DNA of 64,000 nt from Norana najaformis (Eukaryota > Annelida > Clitellata > Crassiclitellata > Hormogastridae), in contig OZ029913.1 of the NCBI GenBank assembly GCA_964023275.1, positions 39,000,757-39,064,756 of the forward strand, read 5' to 3'. Below are positions 1 to 10,298 of the stretch, in pieces (the stretch's first letter is position 1; every line of letters starts with the position of its first letter). Below the pieces are notes generated by a model. That model searched no databases. It saw only the letters and a list, made by a program, of their open reading frames with translations, and was not told the DNA's origin. The translations under genes and the position numbers were made by a program.

Positions 1-76
1 CTCGTTGACTGATTCTTGCCTGGACCATGGCGACCATCGCAAGCGAGAAGACGACAATCGCCTTGAAGCCGGCCAT
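1..76 (-). CDS. 5' coding exon of a secreted or membrane protein (partial)
   Basis: Read on the minus strand from ATG at 76, this gives 25 codons plus one base up to the window edge. The peptide starts MAGFKAIVVFSLAMVAMVQA, a textbook signal peptide: short basic start, hydrophobic core, small residues before a likely cleavage after VQA. The ATG context (AGAGATGG) is favourable. The rest of the gene lies left of the window, so the product is unknown. A strong TATA element sits upstream at 276-285 and a second at 104-110. Signal peptide and promoter on the same strand at suitable spacing support a real gene start. Confidence 0.5.
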   Translation of the reverse strand, partial: MAGFKAIVVFSLAMVAMVQARISQR

Positions 77-275
77 CTCTGAAGGTGTTGCGGTGTTCTT
101 CCACTTTATATAGAAGCACTTCTTCTCCCTCAGTTCTCTTCCAGAACTTGTTCTTCACCTCGGAGTATTTCTACTGCAACTGAAAGTCGTCACTTCTGTT
201 ACCAGATGTTGACTCCACTCAACCTCTAGGCAACTGAGCGACACTACAATGACCCTTTTCGTCCAAAGCGCTTCG

Positions 276-285
276 CTTTTATATA
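276..285 (-). promoter_or_regulatory. TATA box of the minus-strand gene at the left edge
   Basis: The minus strand reads TATATAAAAG, close to the ideal metazoan TATA box. It would place a start site near 245-255, giving a 5' UTR of about 170 nt before the ATG at 76. A weaker alternative, TATAAAG at 104-110 (minus), would leave almost no leader. Assignment is by position and consensus only. Confidence 0.4.
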
Positions 286-1014
286 CATCAGCGCCAACCT
301 AGTGATGTCATGGAACCTGACCGCGTGGCATCGACGATTTTACCGTCTGTTGAAAACGAACAGGTCGATGACAGCTCGATGAATTCCAAGCCAACCCTCA
401 AAATATTTGCATGGGTTCCCCACTGCGCTACACAGACAAAAGGTAGGATTAAGAGACAAACAGAGGGACAGACAGTCACAGAGACAGAGACAGACATGGA
501 CAGGTAGAAAGACGGTCGCACGGACAACCGTGCGCTGGTCTTCATGCAACAGAGGAACGATGGTTATCGAAAGGTGAGAAATCTGAGCCGATATCGTTTA
601 GTGATGTCAATGAATTGATTACTGAGGCCTGAGAACCGTCGATTGTAGAGCGTAATTACTGTTGGCATTTATTGATTCTACAATCTGCCAGATGGTCGTC
701 TATGAGCCTTCGGAGAAAGAGGTTAGAAATCGAACAAACGAACATATGTCAGAACATTTCAGCCTTGTGCGTTCCTCTGTAGGTACGTGGATGCCTTTAA
801 CCTTCCCTATTGTCCTCTTCAGTGTTCAACGACGAAAGTTGAATTGTTCCGAAACACCGCCCAAAGGTCAATTACCTAAGTGTCTCAAAAGATTACAGGC
901 AAACGACTTCCGACAAATGTGTAGGTGAACTCAAGATTCTTGTGACCTTCATAATGCAGTCTTTCGTTAACCCATCTTCGCCAAACACAAAGTAGCCCAT
1001 GTTTCTAATTGTCA
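286..1014. other. Intergenic stretch, no gene recognised
   Basis: I see no exon-like reading frame with splice sites here. There is a short GACA/GAGACA-rich patch at about 436-500 and otherwise unremarkable sequence. Confidence 0.4.
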
Positions 1015-1520
1015 TCTAACCTAATAGGTCATCTAATCTAATATGGACATTTCTGTAGCGCCATTATCTAGCCTAATCATATCTACTAACTTCTATAGCA
1101 CCGTTATCATCATACACATCAACTGATGGTCACATCAGGTGAAACCGTAGTCAAAAATCGTAATTCGTTGAAAAGTCCAGTCAACATCCGATAGATGAGG
1201 AAAACGAGAAGGTAGGTTGATTCAGATGAGTCTTAAGTTTAGACCTGAATCACATAAAAGGACTTTTAGAACACAGAGAAATGGGCGGTGAATTGCAAAG
1301 CTTTGGAACAGCCACCGAGTGCCACCGAGTAGGTCCGAGAGCCCAACACTGTCGTGGCGAAAGGCCCAACAAGAGTCAAAGTTTACGTTAAGCGAAGACA
1401 ATAGTACCTGTTGGTTTGACGGGTTAGCAAAGAGCAGAGATAGATCGACTGATGTAAATGTAATGCCTTGTGAACCATAAGAGATTTTACACTGGATTCT
1501 TTGCTCCATGGGCAGCAAGT
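1015..1520 (-). mobile_element. L2/CR1-like LINE, 3' end fragment
   Basis: On the minus strand the 3' part matches the family tail seen many times in this window: motifs like ACCATCGACTGATG, then GCGCTATAGAAGT, then an AGATTAG-rich end. Upstream, a degenerate frame retains LPMEQRI, a version of the reverse-transcriptase motif HWLPxxQRI, and traces of the C-terminal LWNSLP region. Tail-like motifs occur at about 1050 and again at 1100-1140, so two nested copies are possible. The copy is decayed and noncoding. Confidence 0.6.
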
Positions 1521-1736
1521 TTACTGAATGCTGTCGTTATCATAATTATGATAATGACAGCCAGGCATTGATGGCGGCGCTCAAGTGAAACCCTTTTATC
1601 GCAATCCTTATCACCTTTGAGAGGTTCAAAAGGCGCTATACAAATGTCCACATACACTCATATCCAAGTACATGATCCAGTACGGGTTCCGGATGTCAGA
1701 GTTGTTATTGTTGTTGCTGATAATGATGGTGTTGGT

Positions 1737-1812
1737 GATGGAGGAGGAGGAAAGGGAGGAGGAGTAGGAAGAAGAAGAAGAGGAGGAGGAGGAAGAGGAG
1801 GAGGAAGAGGAA
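1737..1812 (+). repeat. Purine-rich GGA/GAA tract
   Basis: About 75 bases consist almost only of G and A in GGA and GAA triplets. Frames across it give only Gly/Arg or Ser/Pro runs and are not genes. Confidence 0.8.
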
Positions 1813-2008
1813 AATTCCGCTACTAGTAGCCCTAACTATAACAGAAATTATCTGGTTATACTACCATGGTAATACTAGTTTAGTAGGAATAACAGTCTCT
1901 ATGCCAGTCGATCTAGTAAGTGTCCTGTGCAGCATTAGTTAACTAATATGGCACACTGTTTATGTTTTAATTCACAGAATTATAAGTCATTGTTAACTTT
2001 CTGTAATT

Positions 2009-2014
2009 TTTATT
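2009..2014 (-). terminator. Possible polyadenylation signal of the dehydrogenase gene
   Basis: AATAAA on the minus strand lies about 390 nt beyond the stop codon of the short-chain dehydrogenase (stop ends at 2405). It is the only canonical hexamer I noticed in that flank. Support is positional. Confidence 0.2.
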
Positions 2015-2254
2015 CTCTATAACGATTTTTGTATGTCTTACGTCCGATGGTAAAACTCAGAAGTCATTCAGCGTGCGCTTGCTTCTGTACGATCCCGATT
2101 TTTAACCAGATAAGTGGATTGAAGTTCGGATGGACCCAGATAGCCACGCTCATTGGGCCCAAAGTGGGCCGGCATTGTGCTACAGGCAGCAACAGCTGGG
2201 CACAATTTGGACTCAAAGAACGTGGCTATCAGGGATTTAAACTAACTGGGGTTT

Positions 2255-2350
2255 AAAACTCAGATGGGTTTCAAACTCAGATGTGGTTCAAAAGTCAGAT
2301 GGATTTAAACTTTGATTTGGTTCCAACTCAGATCGGTTTAAACTCGAAAT
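2255..2350. repeat. Degenerate 18-bp tandem repeat
   Basis: Five or so diverged copies of a unit like TTTAAACTCAGATGGG follow each other just downstream of the dehydrogenase stop, probably inside its 3' UTR. Confidence 0.5.
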
Positions 2351-2404
2351 CATGCATTATCCGCTTTCGATTCCATTCCTTTGTATCTTCAGAGAACCAG
2401 AGTC

Positions 2405-5400
2405 TTAGTTGATTGTCTCGTGAGTCGCCTTCTGCGCTAGTCCGGCCTTGACCGAGTCGCTGGTGACGATGAGACTGTTCTGGTCGGCGAAGAGAATACG
2501 AGGTTCTTCCGTCAACAGCTGCAGTGCCACTCCGTTCAGGCTATCGTCTTCCAGTCCCTTTATCAAGGCCTCACCGACAGCGCTCGGACTGAGAAATAAA
2601 TGAATGAATGAATGAATTAATTAACTAATTAATTAATTAATTAATGGATGAATGTATTGATTAATTAATTAACTAATTAATTAATTAATGGATGAATTAA
2701 TGAATTAATGAATTAATGGATGGATTAATGGATGAATTAATGGATGAATAAAATAAATAAAGCTCTTAACCAAAAGTTAGGTTCTCCTATGTGGTATTAT
2801 ATTGCTTCTGATTTGTTCTGGTTTGTTCTACTCATATATTATGTTCTAGTATGTTCTTTCTTAATTAACAGATTCTGTTCCGTTCTAGTATGTTCTCTTT
2901 TGATATGTTTTGTTCTATTCTCATGCATTCTGTTGTGCTTAATAATCTATTGTTCTATTCTATGCAGTTATGTTATAATATACTTTGTTTAATTCCAATT
3001 TCTTCTGCTTTGCTTAAGTATATTTGTTCTGTTCTATTATATCATGTCCTGGTGTAATATATTCCTCATTGTTAAGTTATTTTTTGATCTATTCTGATAT
3101 ACTGCGTTTTGTTCCATTGTATTCTTATTTTTTTCTAAAATATTAAAATATTCTGTTCTATTCTGAGGTCAATAAGAAGCAGCTCTCCTAAGCATTTATA
3201 TATAAAACCAAATCTCAGGTGATTTGGAGCCTCGAAGAAGAAGCTCACCTGAGCATTTTCGTTTTGTCGCTGAAGTCGACGACTTTGAGGAGATATTCCA
3301 ACTTGACGACTTTCTTCGGATCGGCGTTCTGCTGGAGGAAGTCCGTGTCTGTCAGCCGCGGACAGATCGTAAACATCCGGATCCCGTGCGACTGGTAGTT
3401 GACCTCGTGCTACGGTGAAACAGCAGAGGTCGGAATTAACCGATTCAGTGAATCGCAGATTCATTGTTTCGTTCTTTTATTGGTACATTTACCATCAATT
3501 CATCAATCTCTTAGTCCATCGGTTCATTCCTCCATCCCTTCCTCCAACCATCCATCCTTCAATCCATCAATCAATCAAACCATCCATCCATCCATCCATC
3601 CATATGTCTGTCCGCCTTCAGCCAGGCAGTCACGCAGTCAGTCAGAGAATTTAGACAGGGTCCCTTAAAGAATCCACCTAACCTCACCTGACCTCACGTT
3701 ACTTTACTTAACTTTAGGTTACCTTACCTTGCCTAGCTTACCTTACCTCACCATACATAATCTTTTCTTTCCTTACCTTTTCTTATCTCAGAATGCCTTA
3801 ATCTGTCTTGTCATACTTTTCTTACCTAGCTGAGGACGCTCATTCGCTTGACTAAGTACATGCTGACGCTTTTGAGAAGTTGTTAAAATGCGTTGTAAAA
3901 CTCGGATACTAATCCATCGGAATTCGACCTATTTTTTCCAGTGGATTATGACTTGAATTACAATTTCACTTGAAGCGAACATCGATTTATATCTTGGGCA
4001 TTTTTACAAAAGCGCCACAAAAGTCATTAGAATCTAATTTAACCTAATCTAACGACTTTTATAGCGCCGTTGTCAATGCGAAAGGCACCAAATCGACGAT
4101 CGCTTCAACTGAAACCGTAGTAGAAAATCGCATTCCGTTAGAGAAGCCGTGCAGGTCAGGGAAACCAGAAGTCAGGCTACGGTGGGTGAAGAAGTTGAAA
4201 CAGACGAGTCTTAAGTTTAGACCTGAATGACAATTAAGACATCCACATGACCCGATCTGGTTTCAGACTTACGGCCCATGATCTCGTGTACTGAACCATA
4301 GCTGCTTTCGTTGCACAGTAGAACGGAGCGAAGAAAGCTGGCACCAGACCTGGGTCACAAAAAGGCAATACATTGCATTCGTTTTATCACACACGGAGAT
4401 TCCGTCAAGGTGTTTGATAAATATCCAGCTGCACACAACCGCTTGGAACTGTATGACGACTTCATAAAATGTTTCATCATGGAAGTTGTATGAAAGTGTT
4501 GCTGGACATCAACATCTGTTTCCAACTGCACAACAATTTTGCCTCTAAATACATACACGCATGCATACATACATACATATATACATACATACATACTACC
4601 ATGCATACATACATACATACACATATTCATAAATACCTACACACATATACACACATAATTACTCACACATACATACATATATACATACATACTACCATGC
4701 ATACATACATACATACACATATACATAAATACCTACACACATATACACACGTAATTACGCACACATACATATATACATACATAGACATTTGCTTAGAACC
4801 ATAAACATTGGCGCTATATGAATTTAGGGAAACCAGAAGATATAACTGAAAATAGGTCGTTGTCGTACCTCCATTTGAAGCTGTGTGAACCAGGACTCCC
4901 CCACTTCCACCTTTATCTCTCCCCAGAAGGTCTAGGGTGGCATTCGTCACTCTGACTGTTGTACCCTTAAATAAATGAAAATACAGATTCCATATATTTA
5001 TAGAATAAAGATTTGATTAAACATATTCCACTTATATATCTGTTTATTTAATTAGTTTATTTATTTATTTATTTATTGCGCTTATTGCTCGCGCAAGGTC
5101 AGTAAATCTGAAGCTGAGGCTGGTCAAGTGTTCACAATCAGCTTGTCAGGGCTAGTTACACGAAGTTCGCTCACTAGGCTGGAACTCGAAATCGTCGGAT
5201 TACAGACCCAGCGCGCTATCGAATAGACCATCGTGCTATTTATCTTAAGCCTCGCCTTTTAAAATTGGATTTAAAAGGCGCTATATAACTGAAGAGTTCC
5301 GTCAGCCAGCCCCGATAGGCATGAAGTGTTAGCGACTTCACTTTTCTTGGCCTCAGCATATGGGTGGCCAGACCTTTCCCTTGCCGCCTGATCTTCCCTA

Positions 5401-7415
5401 TGAGAGGGTACGGGCATGTGCTTATCATAGCTGAATTCGCTATGGGGTGCAAGTGGAGCCGAAATCTCGAAACACTGATTTTAACCCTTGACCTCACGCT
5501 TCACAGCCAACACGCCAACCAGTAGATTATTGCACATACCAAACCACATCATAAGAGGTCATACTAACAAGCCCACACCAAACCGGACCAAGCTAGATCA
5601 TAAACGATCAGACCAAACCAGACCAGACCAGACTAAACCAGACCAGACCAGACCTAACTAGACCAGACCAGACCAGACCAAACCAGACCAGACCAGACCA
5701 AATCAGACAAGACCAGACCAGACCAAACCAGACCAAACCAGACCAAACCAGACCAAACCAGACCAAACCAGACCAAACCAGACCAAACCAGACCAAACCA
5801 GACCAAACCAGACCAAACCAGACCAAACCAGATCAAACGAAACCAAACCAAACCGAACCATCCTACCAGATTGAGATCCATAACATTCTGCCAGTTCGTT
5901 TCATCAACGATTCCAACATTGTTGACTACGACGTCTAGTCGGCCAAACTGCGTCTGCGCAAACTTCAAAAGTTCTACAAGAGTAGATAAATATACAAATA
6001 AACAAAATAGGCCTCTTAATCAATCTAATCTTCCTTTGTAAACACGAGAAACGACGACTTCATTAATTAGTGCATTTAATATCAGTTCATGAATTAATTA
6101 GAGCTTCAGATTGTTCCCAATTTCTTTGATTAACTAATGATCTTGACCTCATTTTCTTGACTAAATAGGGGACTTGATATGATTTCGGCGTTTCTGTCTA
6201 CCTCTGACCCATCCCCTAGGAGGGATTACTTCCAGCCAGAAGGAGTCTACCTCTGACCCATCCCCTAGGAGGGATTACTTCCAGCCAGAAGGAGTCTACC
6301 TCTGACCCATCCCTTAGAAGGGATTACTTCCAGCCAGAAGGAGTCTACCTCTGACCCATCCCTTAGGAGGGATTACTTCCAGCCAGAAGGAGTCTACCTC
6401 TGACCCATCCCCTAGGAGGGATTACTTCCAGCCAGAAGGAGTCTACCTCTGACCCATCCCTTAGGAGGGATTACTTCCAGCCAGAAGGAGTCTACCTCTG
6501 ACCCATCCCCTAGGAGGGATTACTTCCAGCCAGAAGGAGTCTACCTCTGACCCACCCTTAGGAGGGATTACTTCCAGCCAGAAGGAGTCTACCTCTGACC
6601 CATCCCTTAGGAGGGATTACTTCCAGCCAGAAGGAGTCTACCTCTGACCCACCCTTAGGAGGGATTACTTCCAGCCAGAAGGAGTCTACCTCTGACCCAT
6701 CCCCTAGGAGGGATTACTTCCAGCCAGAAGGAGTCTACCTCTGACCCACCCTTAGGAGGGATTACTTCCAGCCAGAAGGAGTCTACCTCTGACCCATCCC
6801 TTAGGAGGGATTACTTCCAGCCAGAAGGAGTCTACCTCTGACCCATCCCCTAGGAGGGATTACTTCCAGCCAGAAGGAGTCTACCTCTGACCCATCCCTT
6901 AGGAGGGATTACTTCCAGCCAGAAGGAGTCTACCTCTGATCTGAGCATCGTCTTTTCCGTTGCACCTGCGGAAGAGGACGTTTCCGGTTCCGAACTGATC
7001 TTCAAGTTGCTTCTCAACTTCGCCACCAACCTCGTCCAGAATGTCAGCAAAAACCACCTACAGATAAATTGTAACTGAGTGAATGAATAAATAAATGGAC
7101 GATGAAAAATGAATGAATTAACTAAAGAACAAGCAACTGACTGACTGACTGACTGACTGACTGAATAACTGAATGAATGAATGAATGAATGAATGAATGA
7201 ACGAATGAACGAACGAAACAAATAAAAGAAGGAAGAAAGAAGGAAGGAAAGAATGGAGAATGAAAGAAAGAAAGAAATATTAAATGGAAGACGGAATGAT
7301 GGAAGGAGGACATCCGCCTTACCTTGGCCTTCTTCTCTAGCAGAGACTCGCAGTAAGATCTTCCTATTCCACGGGCACCTCCAAGGACAACAGCCACAGA
7401 ACCTTCCAGCTTCAT
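2405..7415 (-). CDS. Short-chain dehydrogenase/reductase, 15-hydroxyprostaglandin dehydrogenase-like
   Basis: Seven exons on the minus strand: 7415-7323, 7057-6934, 5973-5867, 4965-4869, 4349-4273, 3409-3249 and 2588-2405 (TAA at 2407-2405). Together they give 843 nt and 280 aa; all junctions are GT-AG and the phases fit. The Rossmann start reads VAVVLGGARGIG (the usual Thr of TGxxxGIG is Leu). VVFAD ends beta-2, with an Asp suited to NAD. NNVG replaces the common NNAG. The triad is Ser138 (HTAS), Tyr151 and Lys155 (YCATK), the same numbers known for human 15-PGDH; the Ser-Tyr spacing depends on the exon 5 acceptor at 4350-4351. After the triad, ICPR replaces the usual CPG. The family oxidises 15-hydroxyl groups of prostaglandins with NAD+ in the cytosol; the actual substrate here is unknown. 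The 3' end (SDSVKAGL and beyond) diverges. Confidence 0.9.
2592..2765. repeat. AATG/AATT simple repeat in dehydrogenase intron 6
   Basis: An array of GAATGAAT followed by AATTAATTAATGGATG units directly precedes exon 7 (gene orientation: just upstream of its acceptor). Confidence 0.8.
2800..3175. repeat. Degenerate TGTTCTATTCTG-type repeats
   Basis: The stretch is full of TTCTATT, TGTTCTG and TATGTTCT words with about 5-12 bp spacing. It lies in dehydrogenase intron 6 and has no coding character. Confidence 0.6.
3490..3610. repeat. CATC/CAAT simple repeat
   Basis: A tetranucleotide-rich tract (CATCCATCCATC and CAATCAATC) lies in dehydrogenase intron 5. Confidence 0.8.
3680..3830. repeat. 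Degenerate ACCTT pentanucleotide array
   Basis: Repeats of TTACCTTACCTTGCC type. The same degenerate array recurs at 21770-21910, 27470-27570, 32390-32515, 37550-38130, 39550-39610 and 43840-44000, so it is a habitual simple repeat of this genome. Confidence 0.7.
3960..4240 (-). mobile_element. L2/CR1-like LINE 3' end, decayed
   Basis: On the minus strand it carries the family 3' block: CGATCGTCGATTTGGTGCC-like sequence, then GGCGCTATAAAAGTCG, then AGATTAGG repeats. It lies in dehydrogenase intron 5, same strand as the gene. Confidence 0.6.
4555..4790. repeat. CATA microsatellite organised as two blocks of about 110 bp
   Basis: CATACATA tracts with embedded ACTACCATGC and AAATACCTACACACATATACACAC segments occur twice in tandem (about 4560-4670 and 4671-4775). 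The pattern suggests duplication of a whole block in dehydrogenase intron 4. Confidence 0.8.
5045..5240 (-). mobile_element. tRNA-derived SINE, family B
   Basis: Read on the minus strand it opens with a tRNA-like head: A-box-like TGGTCTATTCGATAGCGCG, then B-box-like GAGTTCCAGCC. A body containing CAGATTTACTGACCT follows, and the end is an AAATAAATAAAT tail. The same arrangement occurs at 42185-42435 (minus) and in part at 22700-22800 (plus). It lies in dehydrogenase intron 3. Confidence 0.6.
5262..5520 (-). mobile_element. tRNA-derived SINE, family C, with GGCGCTATATAA word at one end
   Basis: It shares the segment CCTCAGCATATG...CTGATCTTCCC...GTGCAAGTGGAGC with 62890-63140 and in diverged form with 17800-18030. 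At its left end the plus strand has AAAAGGCGCTATATAACT, the tail word of L2-type elements. It abuts the family B copy at 5045-5240. Confidence 0.5.
5600..5862. repeat. 10-bp minisatellite, unit GACCAAACCA
   Basis: More than twenty copies of GACCAGACCA or GACCAAACCA run up to within a few bases of the splice donor of dehydrogenase exon 3 (exon ends at 5867). Frames through it give only GLVWSGLVWF repeats. Confidence 0.9.
6196..6933. repeat. 49-bp minisatellite starting at the exon 2 splice donor
   Basis: Fifteen units: twelve of 49 bp and three of 48 bp (CCCACCCTT instead of CCCATCCCTT). They are very uniform, with a CCCCTAGG or CCCTTAGG core. On the minus strand every unit contains TCAGAG followed by GTAGACTCC, a copy of the real exon 2/intron 2 junction at 6934/6933. 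The array thus fills the 5' part of dehydrogenase intron 2 and offers 15 decoy donors. Confidence 0.95.
7085..7310. repeat. GAAT / GACT / GAAA simple-repeat cluster
   Basis: Successive tracts of GACTGACT, GAATGAAT, GAACGAAC and GAAAGAAA in dehydrogenase intron 1. Confidence 0.85.
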
Positions 7416-8425
7416 CCTCGGCACAAATAAAACCCTTCGACTGCGGCGCTAACCTACTGACGACGTTACTGCCTGTCCTCACGCATCGGGGGTCGTCCCA
7501 ATTTGCGTTCGATGGTGGCAAGATGCGATCAAGGTCCACTTTGTCGTCGACCCAGGGTAGGTTTGAATCCAATAGTCACCAGGCGGCGTCGGGTCCGGCC
7601 TCAAGGTGCGGGTGGTTTATTAGGTCTACCTTCGGTCGATGGACCTAGGCCTTGGCAACATGGTTTGCTTCATTCATCCGATAGACTTTGCCAGTGTCAC
7701 CATATGGGGCTTTTGTATCCTACATTCATGTTGTCGCTGTTGGACTCTGGAAGCTGAACATCTGAGCATCATTTATTATATATTCCTTTAAGAACTTACA
7801 AATCGTAATCGTAATCGTAATTCCGAGATTTCTACAGCGCCCAACGAAAGCCACAGCGCTACGTAAATTGCATATTTTAATCGTGCGTGATTTAAAAATA
7901 ACTAAAGTTCGCTTAATGAAAGCAGCGTATGTGTAATTTTAGGACAACGCTGGTTCTAACACAATCATATGCCTATTCTATATGCCAATTACCTAATTAT
8001 TTTAGGTTACATGATTTTATATAGCATAAATTATTAAATGCCCAATGGTTTTACGCAGCATAAATTAATACAGGTCTCGTGAATTATGTATAGGAACCCT
8101 CTGTATGCGATTTAGGGAGCTTGCAGCTGCTATTAACATTATAGCCAGTGATTTATGCTTGAGAGTTTTAACTGGCTTGGTCTACTTCGATGGATCACAA
8201 ATGGTACTTAGTTACTTTAATGCTATGAAGTTAGAAATCGTGCAGTCACTTGAGAACGGCAGCATGATTTCGGCAGTTCGTTCTGTTTAGACGGTCTATT
8301 TAGTTTAGGCTGCTGACAACTTATTCGTATTGTGAGTGTTTTTGAAAGACTGTTTATTCAAGCAGCTTAGGTGGGATTGACTATTCGCAGCCTATTTGAT
8401 ATAGTCCAGTCTGCGATTTAAGCAA
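7416..8425. other. 5' flank of the dehydrogenase gene, no gene seen
   Basis: Region 7440-7640 is somewhat GC-rich and probably includes the leader and promoter of the dehydrogenase. I saw no clear TATA box. A GCGCCCAACGAAAG segment near 7850 may be a decayed LINE tail. Nothing else is recognisable. Confidence 0.35.
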
Positions 8426-8429
8426 ACTT

Positions 8430-8530
8430 TGGATAGATGGATAAGCGGATGGGTGGACAAGTGGATGGATGGACAAGTGGATGGATGGATAAGTGGATGG
8501 ATGGATAAGTGGATGGATGGATGCATGATG
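8430..8530. repeat. GGAT simple repeat
   Basis: Repeats of GGATGGATAAGTGGATGGATGGAC type. Confidence 0.85.
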
Positions 8531-8534
8531 CGTG

Positions 8535-10120
8535 CATGCATGAATACAGAAACGGACGAGTCAGCTCAAGGTCAATAAGGTCAAATGAATATTGACAACA
8601 TTGCCATACCAACAGTTTCCATAACAACGAAAACAAAGTCACGGTGACGATATACTACTTTCCAACGGTGCTTTTCAAAGCTCCGTTTGGAAATCCCCAT
8701 CTGGTAACATCCCCTTCTGCATCCCTGAGGTGCAAACCGAAGGCCTAAGCCTGGGCCAACAACCCTGGACGAATGGAGAAGCAACGCCCGGCTGAAAACA
8801 CCTGGTTTGCCCTAATTATTCTGAAACCGTGAACACCTAAGCCAACATATCATCGCTCGAACTGTAATGGGCGTCACACAGAATTCCTTTTAGAGTAAGA
8901 CATGAGTCATCGTACATGCCTCACAACGAAGTTTTAAGACCCCCACTAAAACGCGCAGTCAATAAATACAGTCGTAATACATTTCATTGCACCGCGAACG
9001 GCTCTGTCTATTAGTATTTTAAGTATTTTAGTCTATCTCTATATTATATATATTATATATATATATATGTCGCAATTCATTTTAGATTGCATCTAAAAAT
9101 GTGCAATATATGTATTTATCTGATAAAATAAGGCATTATATTATATTTATCTATTAAAGCATTGTACATATCCATGTAATATACATATAAGTTATATGTA
9201 GAAAAACATTGTAATATGTAACATATACACTGCACAGGATAATTTTTAAAATTAAATATCCATATTTTATGTGGTAAAGCATTGTAATACTGCATATATT
9301 TATACCGTATATATATGCACATATGATTTTGCATATATATATATATATATATAAACAGTGTAAACAATGCACTATTGATGATACACTCCTGAATAGGAGC
9401 ATAGGATTCTTGGTACGGAATGACAAAGGCACACGTGCATAAATATCTATATTTACGATGCATATATATATATACGGGTGCTTAGAGGTAACATATGTAT
9501 CTCAGTATATATGCACTACATGTATATGTAGGACATATTTTATGAATTCTAGAGGCTAAAGTCAACAAATACGAGGCTTTGACCGTTGCTCACTCGGATC
9601 TGTCATCTTTGATGAGCAGATAATCATAGTTATAAAAACTAGGGTGCTTCGCGTCATCTGTAACCACGGTTCAACCTGCCTACTGTGACTCAGTTATAGT
9701 TATGACGACTTGCCTAAGGATTGTCATCTTTCATTCAATCCTTCAGTTTCTATTTACGTCTTTCCATCCGTCCATTCATCCATCCATCAACCACCCATCC
9801 ATCCATCCATCCATCCATCCATCCATCCTCTGTTGAGTTTATCCTCTAAGAGGCGCTTTATAAATCTCAAATTACAATTACAATCCGTCCATCTTTCCTC
9901 GTGGTCATCATTATCCTCATACTCCTCATCATCATTATCACCATGATGACCAGTATCATCATTTTCGCCACCACCACTCTCAACACCATTGCCAGCATCG
10001 CCACCGGCTCAACCACTGCCACAAACACCGTTCACGAGTGCGTACGTGCCACGAACCTTTGGGTAGCTGGCTAGTTAATCCGACTTCTAACGATCGAATA
10101 GTCACCAGCGAGGGCACAGT
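8535..10120. other. AT-rich intergenic DNA with TA and ATCC microsatellites
   Basis: TA-rich tracts lie at 9045-9070, 9110-9370 and 9460-9475. ATCCATCC lies at 9770-9830 and ATC/CAC triplets at 9905-10000. No exon with splice sites or conserved protein motif was found. Confidence 0.5.
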
Positions 10121-10129
10121 ACTCCCAGG

Positions 10130-10298
10130 CAGTGGCGGCTCCAAGATTGTTTGCGTGGGGGCAAGAGCATTTCCACAGGAGCGCCACATTCTAGCAGTCC
10201 ACCATGCACAGGTCTGGTCTGAGGGGCGCCGGAATATAACCAAGAGGGGCGCAGGGGAGGTGAACCGTCCCCCACGCCTATGGCTAAATCCGCCACTG
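10130..10298. mobile_element. hAT-type MITE, 169 bp
   Basis: The left end reads CAGTGGCGG and the right end CCGCCACTG, an exact 9-bp terminal inverted repeat of the CAGTGGCGGAT type common in hAT elements. The flanking 8-mers are CTCCCAGG and CACACAGG, matching at 6 of 8 bases, as expected for an old 8-bp target duplication. The inside has no transposase. Confidence 0.7.

Noticed and set aside
4273..4337. Shorter dehydrogenase exon 5 starting at 4337
   Set aside because: It removes four residues between the catalytic Ser and Tyr. The acceptor giving 4349 restores the family spacing exactly.
4469..4804. Frames with HTYIHTYI or VCMYVCMY repeats (also 11677-11964, 31070-31375)
   Set aside because: They are CATA microsatellites read as protein.
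5608..5968. GLVWSGLVWF repeat protein
   Set aside because: It is the 10-bp minisatellite beside exon 3 of the dehydrogenase. Only the first 35 codons are exon.
6196..6933. Regularly spaced 49-bp repeats as a possible CRISPR array
   Set aside because: There are no unique spacers: whole units are tandem. The context is an intron of an animal gene.
8581..8784. 67-codon minus-strand frame upstream of the dehydrogenase
   Set aside because: No motif, and it does not connect by splice sites to the dehydrogenase exon 1.
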